From Brevundimonas sp. UBA5936 (GTDB lineage Bacteria > Pseudomonadota > Alphaproteobacteria > Caulobacterales > Caulobacteraceae), in assembly GCA_002430835.1 (NCBI GenBank), contig DJDA01000116.1, positions 7,501 to 22,208 on the forward strand: 14,708 nt of DNA, written 5' to 3'. The notes below the pieces were generated by a model. The model was given only the letters and a program-made list of their open reading frames with translations. It was not told where the DNA came from and ran no database searches. Shown piece by piece: positions 1 to 7,258 of the stretch (positions are counted from its first letter, which is position 1; each line of letters starts with the position of its first letter). The position numbers and the translations under genes are program-made.

Positions 1-630
1 GTGACCCGCTTCGAGACCCCGGTCATGGCGCGCGGCTCCTACGCCGTCATCTACGGCGATGTCGCGCCGGAAGGCGCCGTCATCAAGCTGACCGGCCACA
101 AGGTCGACCGCTTTGAAGGCCCCGCCGCCGTCTTCGACTGCGAGGAAGACGCCTTCCACGCGGTTCAAGACGGGTCGGTCGGCGAAGGCGACGTCATCAT
201 CATCCGCTACGAAGGCCCCAAGGGCGGCCCCGGCATGCGCGAGATGCTGCAGGTCACCGCCGCCCTGAAGGGCCGCAAGGTCGAAAACGTCGCCCTGCTG
301 ACCGACGGCCGCTTCTCGGGCGCCTCCTACGGCTTCGTCGCCGGCCACGTCTCGCCCGAGGCGGCGGCGGGCGGCCCCATCGCTCTCATTCGCGATGGCG
401 ATCCGATCGTCATCGACGTCACCAACCGAAGGATCGATGTGCTCGTCGATCTGGAGGCGCGCCGGGCGGACTTCGCCCCCAACCGGATCCGCCCGGCGCA
501 AGGCGTTTTCGCGAAATACCGCGCCGCCGTCGCCTCCGCCTCGCAAGGGGCCGTGACCATTCCCAATCCGCCGCCGGCCCAGATCCCCGCCGATCTGGCC
601 GCCCGCTCCACCGAAACCGCTGCTTCTTAA
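1..630 (+). CDS. ilvD: Dihydroxy-acid dehydratase, C-terminal part (5' end outside window)
   Basis: Dehydrates 2,3-dihydroxy-isovalerate and 2,3-dihydroxy-3-methylvalerate to the 2-oxo acids that precede valine/leucine and isoleucine; cytoplasmic Fe-S enzyme. The reading frame is open from base 1, and the 209 visible residues are about the last third of a protein usually 550-620 residues long. Recognisable family blocks are APEGAVIK near residue 22, IRYEGPKGGPGMREML near residue 68 and LLTDGRFSGASYGF near residue 99; the Ser of GRFSG is the conserved catalytic serine of the IlvD/Edd family. The cysteines for the cluster lie in the missing N-terminal part. The GTG at base 1 is an internal valine codon, not a start. 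The last 25 or so residues are a Pro/Ala-rich tail. ilvC follows after 12 bp. The related sugar-acid dehydratases of the same family are less likely given the operon. Confidence 0.93.
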   Translation: MTRFETPVMARGSYAVIYGDVAPEGAVIKLTGHKVDRFEGPAAVFDCEEDAFHAVQDGSVGEGDVIIIRYEGPKGGPGMREMLQVTAALKGRKVENVALLTDGRFSGASYGFVAGHVSPEAAAGGPIALIRDGDPIVIDVTNRRIDVLVDLEARRADFAPNRIRPAQGVFAKYRAAVASASQGAVTIPNPPPAQIPADLAARSTETAAS

Positions 631-640
631 GGACGTCCTT
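629..640 (+). promoter_or_regulatory. ilvC ribosome binding site inside a 12-bp perfect palindrome
   Basis: AAGGACGTCCTT is its own reverse complement and fills almost the whole 12-bp gap between the ilvD stop and the ilvC ATG at 643. The AAGGA at 629-633 is the obvious Shine-Dalgarno sequence, 9 nt before the ATG. In RNA it could form a short 4-bp stem (AAGG/CCUU) with an ACGU loop that masks the ribosome site. The sequence is certain; any regulatory role is inference. Confidence 0.55.
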
Positions 641-642
641 CC

Positions 643-1656
643 ATGGCCATCACCATCTACACCAATGAAGACATCAAGCCGGGCGCCATCGCCGGGCAAC
701 GCATCGCCGTCATCGGCTACGGCTCGCAGGGCCGCGCCCACGCCCAGAACCTGAAGGATTCGGGTCACGACGTGATCGTCGGCGTTCGCCACGGCGGTAC
801 GGGCTGGAAGCATGCGACCGAGGACGGCCTGGCCACGGCCGAGCCCGCCGAGGCGGTCAAGGACGCCGACATCATCGCCATCCTGACGCCCGACATGATC
901 CAGAACGAGATCTATCGCGACGTCATCGAACCGAACGCCAAGCCGGGCTCGGCCCTGCTGTTCGCGCACGGCTTCTCGATCATCTACGACCGCATCACCC
1001 CGCGCGACGACATGGACGTCATCCTGGTGGCCCCCAAGGGGCCGGGCGATCTGGTCCGCCGCGAGTTCGCGCGCGGTCGCGGCGTCCCCTCCCTGTTCGC
1101 CATCGAAAAGGACGCGACCGGCAAGGCGCGCGATCGCGCCATGGGCTACGCCAAGGGCATCGGCGGGGCGACCGGCGGCCTGCTGGAGACCTCGTTCCGC
1201 GAAGAGACGGAGACCGACCTGTTCGGCGAACAGGCTGTCCTGTGCGGCGGCGCCAAGGAGCTGGTCATCCAGGGCTTCAACACCCTGGTCGAGGCCGGCT
1301 ACCAGCCCGAGATCGCCTATTTCGAATGCCTACATGAGCTGAAGCTGATCGTGGACCTGTTCTACGAAGGCGGCATCTCCAAGATGCACCACTTCATCTC
1401 GGAAACGGCCAAATGGGGCGCTGTCGCCTCTGGCCCGCGCGTCATCACCGACGAGACCCGCGCCCGCATGAAGACCGTGCTGGACGAGATCCAGAGCGGC
1501 CAGTTCGCGCGCGAATGGATCGCCGAGAACGAGGCGGGCAAGCCGAAATACGAGGCCCTGCTGACCGAGGATCGCGCCAGCCAGATCGAACAGGTCGGCG
1601 CCCGTCTGCGCGACCGCATGGCCTGGCTGCAGACGGCCAAACAGGCCGCCGCCTGA
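643..1656 (+). CDS. ilvC: Ketol-acid reductoisomerase, class I (short form)
   Basis: Catalyses the Mg-dependent alkyl migration and NAD(P)H reduction that turn 2-acetolactate and 2-aceto-2-hydroxybutyrate into the dihydroxy acids used by IlvD. At 337 residues it is a standard class I enzyme. The N-terminal Rossmann domain carries GYGSQG at residues 25-30, followed by the cofactor-selecting loop VRHGGTGWKHA. Active-site residues are visible: H109 in LLFAHGF, K132 in APKGPG, D192 and E196 in ETDLFGEQ, E228 and E232 in FECLHELKLI, and S253 in FISETAKW. All are the conserved residues of the family. The ATG at 643 is supported by AAGGA 9 nt upstream. It lies between ilvD (12 bp) and the acetolactate synthase gene (31 bp). 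I cannot determine the NADPH/NADH preference by reading. Confidence 0.97.
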   Translation: MAITIYTNEDIKPGAIAGQRIAVIGYGSQGRAHAQNLKDSGHDVIVGVRHGGTGWKHATEDGLATAEPAEAVKDADIIAILTPDMIQNEIYRDVIEPNAKPGSALLFAHGFSIIYDRITPRDDMDVILVAPKGPGDLVRREFARGRGVPSLFAIEKDATGKARDRAMGYAKGIGGATGGLLETSFREETETDLFGEQAVLCGGAKELVIQGFNTLVEAGYQPEIAYFECLHELKLIVDLFYEGGISKMHHFISETAKWGAVASGPRVITDETRARMKTVLDEIQSGQFAREWIAENEAGKPKYEALLTEDRASQIEQVGARLRDRMAWLQTAKQAAA

Positions 1657-1659
1657 ACC

Positions 1660-1671
1660 TATATATATATA
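1660..1671 (+). repeat. (TA)6 dinucleotide tract in the ilvC-ilvG gap
   Basis: The 31-bp gap at 1657-1687 contains an uninterrupted TATATATATATA followed by a purine run (AAAGAGAGA at 1671-1679) that probably serves as the Shine-Dalgarno region for the ATG at 1688. It is a striking AT-only island in very GC-rich DNA and the largest gap inside the operon. No -35 box is seen at 16-18 bp upstream, so a promoter is not supported. An unstructured ribosome standby site or an RNA-processing site is possible; nothing in the sequence proves either. Confidence 0.6.
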
Positions 1672-1687
1672 AAGAGAGACTGATCCG

Positions 1688-3394
1688 ATGAGCGCCGCCG
1701 CGCCCGCCCTGAAAACACCCCCCGCCCCGGCCGTCATGACCGGCGCGCGCCTGCTTGTCTCCAGCCTGGAGCGGATGGGCGTAGAGGTCGTGTTCGGCTA
1801 TCCCGGCGGCGCCATCATGCCGATCTACGACGCCCTGACCGGCTCGTCGCTGAAGCACATCCTGGTCCGCCACGAACAGGCCGCCGCCTTCGCCGCCGAC
1901 GCCTATGCGCGCCTGAGCGGCCGGGTCGGGGTCTGCATGGCGACGTCGGGCCCCGGCGCCACCAATCTCATCACCGGCATCGCCAACGCCATGATGGATT
2001 CGGCGCCGATGGTCTGCATCACCGGCAATGTCCCCCAAGGGGTCATGGGCACCGACGCCTTTCAGGAGATCGACATCCTGGGCGTCACCCTGCCGATCGT
2101 GAAACACTCCATCCTGGTTCGTGACCCCGCCGAGATCCCGGCCGCCATCGAACAGGCTTTTCACATCGCCGCCTCGGGCCGCCCCGGCCCGGTGCTGGTC
2201 GACCTGCCCAAGGACGTCCAGTTCGCCGAAACGGCCGCCCCGTTCGGCTTCAACATTCCCAATGAGACGACGCAGGCGGACGCCGACGCCATCGCCGAGG
2301 CCGAGCGTTTCATCCGCACGTCTGAGCGCCCGCTGATCTACATCGGCGGCGGGGTGAAGATCGGCCGTGCGACCGAGGCCCTGCGCGCCTTCGCCGAGAC
2401 CACCGGCATCCCCGCCGTCGCCACCCTGAACGCCCTGGGCACGGTGCCGACCGACGCCCCCGGCTTCCTGGGCATGCTGGGGATGCACGGCACGCGCGCC
2501 GCCAATGAAGCGGTTCAGGCGTCCGACCTGCTGATCGTCATGGGCGCCCGCTTCGACGACCGCGCCACCGGCAAGCTGGCCGAGTTCGCCCCCCACGCCC
2601 GCGTCGTCCACTTCGATGTCGACGCCTCCGAGATCGGCAAGCTGCGCGAGACCCACGTGGCCGTGGGCGGCGAGATCCGCCCGGCCATCGAAGCCCTGAC
2701 CGAGCGCTTGGCGTCTGCCCCTCTGGCCATCGACCCGTGGGTCATCCGCTGCGCCTCGGCGGCCGAGCGTCACGCCGCCCGCTATGACGCGCCGGGCGAA
2801 GGCGTCTACGCCCCCGCCCTACTGAAGCAGTTGTCCGAAATGGCGGGCGACCGCTTCGTCGCCGCCTGCGACGTCGGCCAACATCAGATGTGGGCCGCCC
2901 AGCACTGCCGCTTCGCCCGGCCCGAAGCTCACATCACCTCGGGCGGTCTGGGCGCCATGGGCTTCGGCCTGCCCGCCGGTCTGGGCGCCCAGATGGCCGA
3001 CCCCGAGGCGGTCGTCGTCACCATCGCCGGCGACGGCGGCTTCATGATGAATGTCCAGGAGCTGGCGACCCTGCGCCGCTACGGCGTGCCGCTGAAGATC
3101 GTCCTGCTGGACAACGCATCGCTGGGTCTGGTGCGCCAGTGGCAGGAGCTGTTCTTCTCCGAGAACTATTCCGAGATCGACCTGTCCGACAATCCGGACT
3201 TCGTGAAGGTGGCCGAGGCCTTCGGCGTCGAGGCCTTCCGCATCGATCGCCGCGATCAGGTCGAGGCCGGTCTGGCCCGCCTGCTGGCCGCTGAAGGCGC
3301 CTGTCTGGCCCACGTCGTCATCGACCCCAAGGAAAACGTCTGGCCGCTGGTGCCGCCGGGCAAGAGCAACGCTGAAATGATGGAAGGCGCATGA
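1688..3394 (+). CDS. ilvG: Acetolactate synthase large (catalytic) subunit, IlvG-like (isozyme II type)
   Basis: Thiamine-diphosphate enzyme that condenses pyruvate with pyruvate or 2-oxobutanoate, the first common step of branched-chain synthesis. It has 568 residues in the usual three-domain layout. The N-terminal PYR domain holds VFGYPGGAIMP and the cofactor-activating E63 in RHEQ. The C-terminal PP domain holds the metal/ThDP motif from G448-D449-G450 to N476, then LVRQW with W485, the channel tryptophan tied to herbicide binding in this family. Several blocks match E. coli IlvG from memory better than IlvB/IlvI: DVGQHQMWAAQH, YAPALLKQLS and the C-terminal ENVWPLVPPGKSN. The N-terminal 16 residues are Ala/Pro-rich; an internal ATG at 1736 would give a start matching E. 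coli IlvG but has no ribosome site, so 1688 is preferred. Its stop overlaps the ilvM-like ATG by 4 bp. Confidence 0.92.
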   Translation: MSAAAPALKTPPAPAVMTGARLLVSSLERMGVEVVFGYPGGAIMPIYDALTGSSLKHILVRHEQAAAFAADAYARLSGRVGVCMATSGPGATNLITGIANAMMDSAPMVCITGNVPQGVMGTDAFQEIDILGVTLPIVKHSILVRDPAEIPAAIEQAFHIAASGRPGPVLVDLPKDVQFAETAAPFGFNIPNETTQADADAIAEAERFIRTSERPLIYIGGGVKIGRATEALRAFAETTGIPAVATLNALGTVPTDAPGFLGMLGMHGTRAANEAVQASDLLIVMGARFDDRATGKLAEFAPHARVVHFDVDASEIGKLRETHVAVGGEIRPAIEALTERLASAPLAIDPWVIRCASAAERHAARYDAPGEGVYAPALLKQLSEMAGDRFVAACDVGQHQMWAAQHCRFARPEAHITSGGLGAMGFGLPAGLGAQMADPEAVVVTIAGDGGFMMNVQELATLRRYGVPLKIVLLDNASLGLVRQWQELFFSENYSEIDLSDNPDFVKVAEAFGVEAFRIDRRDQVEAGLARLLAAEGACLAHVVIDPKENVWPLVPPGKSNAEMMEGA

Positions 3395-3660
3395 GCATGA
3401 GCGACACCATTCACATCCAGATCGACCGGGCCGACGGCTCGCTTCAGCGTCTTATCGGCCTTGTGGAGCGCCGCGGCTTCCACATCGACGGCATGAGCAT
3501 GGCCCCCGATTCTGAAGTGGAGGGCGCGATGCGCCGCATCGCCCTGACCGTTCGCGGGCGCGACGCCGCCCGCTCCATCGACAACCTGGGCCGCCAGATC
3601 GATCGCCTGTTCGGCGTCGCGCGCATCCAGGCCCAAACCTTCCAGTCCGAGGCTGCATGA
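3391..3660 (+). CDS. ilvM: Acetolactate synthase small subunit, single-ACT IlvM-like
   Basis: Small subunit that binds and activates the preceding catalytic subunit and may carry effector binding. It has only 89 residues, one ACT domain, whereas IlvN is about 100 residues and IlvH about 160. The spacing of its conserved residues follows E. coli IlvM (87 residues): RGFHIDGMSMA at about residues 29-39, LTV near 54 and a final L-G-V-A segment. This pairs with the IlvG-like character of the large subunit. It overlaps ilvG by 4 bp (ATGA), with GGAAGG at 3382-3387 as ribosome site; a second in-frame ATG at 3397 is an alternative start. The stop overlaps leuA by 4 bp. Whether this holoenzyme is valine-sensitive cannot be read from sequence; E. 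coli isozyme II is known to be valine-resistant. Confidence 0.87.
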   Translation: MSMSDTIHIQIDRADGSLQRLIGLVERRGFHIDGMSMAPDSEVEGAMRRIALTVRGRDAARSIDNLGRQIDRLFGVARIQAQTFQSEAA

Positions 3661-4907
3661 TGTCCCGAGTAGAACGCGTATCCAGAACCGCCCAAATCGC
3701 GGCGTCCGACCCCAACCGCGTCATCATCTTCGACACCACCCTGCGCGACGGCGAACAGGCGCCGGGCTTCTCCATGTCGGCCGAGGCCAAGCTGAAAATG
3801 GCCCATGTCCTGCGCGACCTGGGCGTGGACGTGATCGAGGCGGGCTTCGCCGCCGCCTCGCCGGGCGACGAGGAGTGCATCCGTCGTGTGGCGGGCGAGA
3901 TCGAGGGACCGGTCTTCGCCTCCCTGTCCCGCGCCAACGAGAAGGACATCGACGCCTCCTTCCGCGCCCTGGCTCCGGCGCCGAAATCGCACCGTCGCTG
4001 CCACGTCTTCCTGGCGACCAGCCCGATCCACCGCTCGGCCAAGCTGCGCATGAGCACCAACGAGGTGCTGGCCACCATCTCGCGCACGGTGGAATACGCC
4101 GCCTCCATGTTCGACGACGTGGAGTTCTCGGCCGAGGACGCCTTCCGCACCGAGCCGGAGTTTCTGGTCGAGGCGCTGACGGCCGCCGCCGACGCGGGCG
4201 CCCAGACGCTGAACGTGCCCGACACCGTCGGCTACGCCACGCCGGAAGAAGCGCGCCAGCGGTTCGCCTATCTGGACGGGATCATCCGCCCGCGCCACGC
4301 GGACGTGATCTTCTCCTCGCACTGCCACAACGACCTGGGCCTGGCCGTCGCCAACTCTCTGGCCGCGGTCGAAGGCGGGGCGCGCCAGATCGAGGGCGCC
4401 ATCAACGGCATCGGCGAACGCGCCGGCAACGCCTCGATCGAGGAGGTCATCATGGCCCTGCGCACCCGCGCGGACCGCTATGGGGCGACCGTCGCCGCCG
4501 AGAGCCGCCACCTGGTGCGCGCCTCCCAGACCCTGCGCGACGTGACCGAGACGGTGATCGCCCGCAACAAGGCCATCGTCGGCCTGAACGCCTTCGCCCA
4601 CGAGGCCGGGATCCACCAGCACGGCATGATGGCCGACGCCCGCACCTACGAGATCATGCGTCCCGAGGACGTCGGTTTCGAGGGCAGCTACTTCGTGCTG
4701 GGCAAGCATTCCGGCCGCCACGCGGTCGGCAAGCGGGCCGAGGCCCTGGGCCATGTGCTGGAAGGCCAGCGCCTGGCCGACGTCTTCGCCGGCTTCAAGC
4801 AACGCGCCGACCAGATCGGCGAAATCAATGACGCGGAACTGACCGCCATCATCGCGGCCGTCACGGCCTCCGCACCACAGGATACGACCTATGCAACCGC
4901 TGGCTAA
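3657..4907 (+). CDS. leuA: 2-isopropylmalate synthase lacking the C-terminal leucine regulatory domain
   Basis: Condenses acetyl-CoA with 2-oxoisovalerate, the first committed step of leucine synthesis. The 416 residues hold a complete catalytic TIM barrel with FDTTLRDGEQ (D26, R30, D31), the metal motif HCHND at 222-226 and NGIGERAGN ending at 258. The two linker subdomains follow, with NAFAHEAGIHQHG and LGKHSGRHA. The protein ends soon after the segment aligning with the end of the linker in E. coli LeuA (523 residues), so the roughly 120-residue leucine-binding domain is absent. ilvE starts inside the last codons (17-bp overlap), so the domain has not merely been split off by a frameshift. 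It overlaps ilvM by 4 bp; ATG at 3657 and 3660 are both possible starts. Citramalate or homocitrate synthase are alternatives in this family, but the adjacent leuCDB genes favour LeuA. Confidence 0.88.
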   Translation: MMSRVERVSRTAQIAASDPNRVIIFDTTLRDGEQAPGFSMSAEAKLKMAHVLRDLGVDVIEAGFAAASPGDEECIRRVAGEIEGPVFASLSRANEKDIDASFRALAPAPKSHRRCHVFLATSPIHRSAKLRMSTNEVLATISRTVEYAASMFDDVEFSAEDAFRTEPEFLVEALTAAADAGAQTLNVPDTVGYATPEEARQRFAYLDGIIRPRHADVIFSSHCHNDLGLAVANSLAAVEGGARQIEGAINGIGERAGNASIEEVIMALRTRADRYGATVAAESRHLVRASQTLRDVTETVIARNKAIVGLNAFAHEAGIHQHGMMADARTYEIMRPEDVGFEGSYFVLGKHSGRHAVGKRAEALGHVLEGQRLADVFAGFKQRADQIGEINDAELTAIIAAVTASAPQDTTYATAG

Positions 4908-5862
4908 GAACATCTGGATCAACGGCGAACTGATCGCGTGGGAAAAGGCCAAGATTCACGTCATGAGCCACGCCCTGCACTACGGCACCTCGGTGTTCGA
5001 GGGCATCCGCGTCTATGACACGCCGAACGGCCCGTGCGGCTTTCGCCTAACCGACCATATCCGGCGCCTGTTCGACAGCGCGCGCATCTACCACTTCCCC
5101 ATGCCTTATAGTGAGGACGAGCTGGTTCAGGCCTGCAAAGACGTGGTCCGGGCCGAAGGCCTGCGCTCGGCCTATCTGCGCCCGCTGGCCTTCCTGGGCG
5201 AGTGCGGCATGGGCGTCAGCCCTTCGGCCGAGACGATCCGCAGCGATGTGATGATCTCGGCCTTCGCCTGGGGCGCCTATCTGGGCGAAGAGGCGCTGGA
5301 GAAGGGCGTCGACGCCTGCATCTCCAGCTGGAACCGCGTGGCGCCGAACACCGTCCCGGCGGGCGCCAAGGCGGGCGGCAACTATCTGTCCTCCTATCTG
5401 ATCGGGCGTGAGGCCCGCGTGCGCGGCTTCGGCGAAGGCATCGCCCTGGGCGCCGACGGCCTGTTGTCCGAGGGGGCGGGCGAGAACCTGTTCATCGTCA
5501 AGGACGGAGTGCTGATGACCCCGCCCGCCGCCGCCTCCATCCTGCAGGGCATCACCCGCGACAGCGTGATGAAGTTGGCGCGCGGCCTGGGCTATGAGGC
5601 GCGCGAACAGGTGCTGCCGCGCGAGGCCCTCTATGTCGCCGACGAGGTCTTCATGACCGGCACGGCGGCCGAGATCACCCCCGTCCGCTCCATCGACGGC
5701 ATCATGACCCGCGCAGGCGGCCCCGGCCCCGTGACCAAGGCGGTCAACAAGGCCTTCCGCGGCCTGTTCGACGGCACCACGCCCGACCGCTTCGGCTGGC
5801 TGGAGCCCATCGGCGAGGCGGCCGCCGCCCCGGCGAAGGAGCGCGCGCATGAGCCAGCCTAA
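4891..5862 (+). CDS. ilvE: Branched-chain amino acid aminotransferase (PLP fold type IV)
   Basis: Transfers the amino group from glutamate to the 2-oxo acids to finish valine, leucine and isoleucine synthesis. The 323 residues follow E. coli IlvE (309 residues) closely: IWINGELIAWEKAKIHVMSH at the N-terminus, HYGTSVFEGIR around residue 31-41, and the PLP-binding lysine K160 in GAKAGGNYLSS, the same number as in E. coli. The family signature runs through LSEGAGENLF and ends in FMTGTAAEITPVRSIDG. The last 15 or so residues are an Ala-rich tail beyond the usual end. The ATG at 4891 lies inside the 3' end of leuA, with a modest AGGA 9 nt upstream, and the gene's end overlaps leuC by 14 bp. An aminotransferase placed between leuA and leuC makes the cluster self-sufficient for the last step. 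Confidence 0.96.
   Translation: MQPLAKNIWINGELIAWEKAKIHVMSHALHYGTSVFEGIRVYDTPNGPCGFRLTDHIRRLFDSARIYHFPMPYSEDELVQACKDVVRAEGLRSAYLRPLAFLGECGMGVSPSAETIRSDVMISAFAWGAYLGEEALEKGVDACISSWNRVAPNTVPAGAKAGGNYLSSYLIGREARVRGFGEGIALGADGLLSEGAGENLFIVKDGVLMTPPAAASILQGITRDSVMKLARGLGYEAREQVLPREALYVADEVFMTGTAAEITPVRSIDGIMTRAGGPGPVTKAVNKAFRGLFDGTTPDRFGWLEPIGEAAAAPAKERAHEPA
5836..5841 (+). promoter_or_regulatory. leuC ribosome binding site within ilvE
   Basis: AAGGAG lies 7 nt before the leuC ATG at 5849, inside the last codons of ilvE. It fixes the leuC start and the 14-bp overlap, and is the strongest Shine-Dalgarno sequence within the overlapping part of the operon. Confidence 0.75.
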
Positions 5863-7258
5863 GACCCTGTATCAAAAGGTGTGGGACCGGCACGTCGTCG
5901 TGCCGGAAACCACCGAGACTCCGGGCGTCATGTATGTGGACCTGCACCTGGTCCACGAAGTCACCTCGCCCCAGGCCTTCTCCGAAATCGAGGCGCGCGG
6001 GCTGAAGGTCCGCCGCCCGGACCGCACCTTCGCCACCCTGGACCACTCGACCCCCACCCTGCCCGCCGGACCGGATGGTCAGCGCCCCTACGTCACCGAA
6101 CAGGCGCGCCGTCAGGTCGAGACGCTGGAGGCCAACTGCGCCCGCCATAATGTCGAACTGGCGGGCTGGGGCTCAGACCAGCGCGGCGTGGTTCACGTCA
6201 TGGGACCGGAGCTGGGCCTGACCCAGCCGGGCATGACCGTCGTCTGCGGCGACAGCCACACCGCCACCCACGGCGCCTTCGGGGCGCTGGCCTTCGGCAT
6301 CGGCACGTCGGAAGTGGGCCATGTGCTGGCGACCCAGTGCCTGCTGCAGCGCCGGGCCAAGGCCATGCGGGTGACCGTCGACGGGCGCTTGCGCCCCGGC
6401 GTGTCCGGCAAGGACGTGGCGCTGGCCGTCATCGCCGCCATCGGCTTCGGCGGCGGCACCGGCTACGTCATCGAATACGCTGGCGAGGCCGTGCGATCGC
6501 TGGACATGGAAGGGCGCATGACCCTGTGCAACATGTCCATCGAGGCGGGCGCGCGGGCGGGCATGATCGCCCCCGACCGCGTCACCATCGACTGGCTGCG
6601 CGGGCGTCGTCACGTCCCCGCCGACTACGAGGCCGCCGCCGCCGACTGGTTGAGCCTGGCCTCCGATCCCGGCTCGGTCTTCGACAAGGAGGTCGTGCTG
6701 GACGGCGCCGCCATTCGCCCAATGGCCACCTGGGGCACCACCCCGGACGCCGGCGCTCCCGTCGGCGCGCCCGTGCCGCAGCCGCGCTCGGCCTCGGACC
6801 AGAAGGCCATCGACTACATGGGCTTCACGGCTGGCGAGGCGACCACCGGCCACAAGGTCGACGTGGTCTTCATCGGCAGTTGCACCAATGGCCGCCTGCC
6901 CGACCTGCGCGCCGCCGCCGACGTCCTGCGCGGCCGCAAGGTCCAGCCGGGCGTGCGTATGCTGGTCGTGCCCGGCTCGGAGGCCGTCCGCCGCGACGCC
7001 GAGGCCGAAGGCCTGGACAAGGTCTTCACCGAGGCGGGCGCCGAATGGCGCATCCCCGGCTGCTCCATGTGCATCGCCATGAACGGGGATTTCGTCGCGC
7101 CGGGCCAGTTGGCCGTCTCGACCTCCAATCGCAATTTCGAGGGCCGTCAGGGCAAGGGCGCCCGCACCATACTGGCCAGCCCCGCCACCGCCGCCGCCAG
7201 CGCCGTCGCCGGGGTGCTGACCGACCCGCGCGCCTATCTGGAGGCCATCCATGCCTGA
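5849..7258 (+). CDS. leuC: 3-isopropylmalate dehydratase large subunit
   Basis: Aconitase-family [4Fe-4S] subunit that works with LeuD to isomerise 2-isopropylmalate to 3-isopropylmalate. The 469 residues match the usual length of about 466. The three cluster-ligating cysteines are visible: C345 in IGSCTNGR, and C405 and C408 in PGCSMCIAMNGD. Other family blocks are VCGDSHTATHGAFGAL near residue 130 and STSNRNFEGRQGKGA near residue 425. The start at 5849 is supported by AAGGAG 7 nt upstream. The gene ends 8 bp inside leuD, and the two subunits are presumably made in matched amounts. I see no missing key residue. Confidence 0.97.
   Translation: MSQPKTLYQKVWDRHVVVPETTETPGVMYVDLHLVHEVTSPQAFSEIEARGLKVRRPDRTFATLDHSTPTLPAGPDGQRPYVTEQARRQVETLEANCARHNVELAGWGSDQRGVVHVMGPELGLTQPGMTVVCGDSHTATHGAFGALAFGIGTSEVGHVLATQCLLQRRAKAMRVTVDGRLRPGVSGKDVALAVIAAIGFGGGTGYVIEYAGEAVRSLDMEGRMTLCNMSIEAGARAGMIAPDRVTIDWLRGRRHVPADYEAAAADWLSLASDPGSVFDKEVVLDGAAIRPMATWGTTPDAGAPVGAPVPQPRSASDQKAIDYMGFTAGEATTGHKVDVVFIGSCTNGRLPDLRAAADVLRGRKVQPGVRMLVVPGSEAVRRDAEAEGLDKVFTEAGAEWRIPGCSMCIAMNGDFVAPGQLAVSTSNRNFEGRQGKGARTILASPATAAASAVAGVLTDPRAYLEAIHA

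Noticed and set aside
1..3. GTG at the first base as a gene start
   Set aside because: The translation begins in the middle of dihydroxy-acid dehydratase; the N-terminal two thirds are simply outside the window.
1660..1673. TATATA/TATAAA as the -10 box of an internal promoter for ilvG
   Set aside because: The sequence 16-18 bp upstream is GCC-rich coding sequence with no resemblance to TTGACA.
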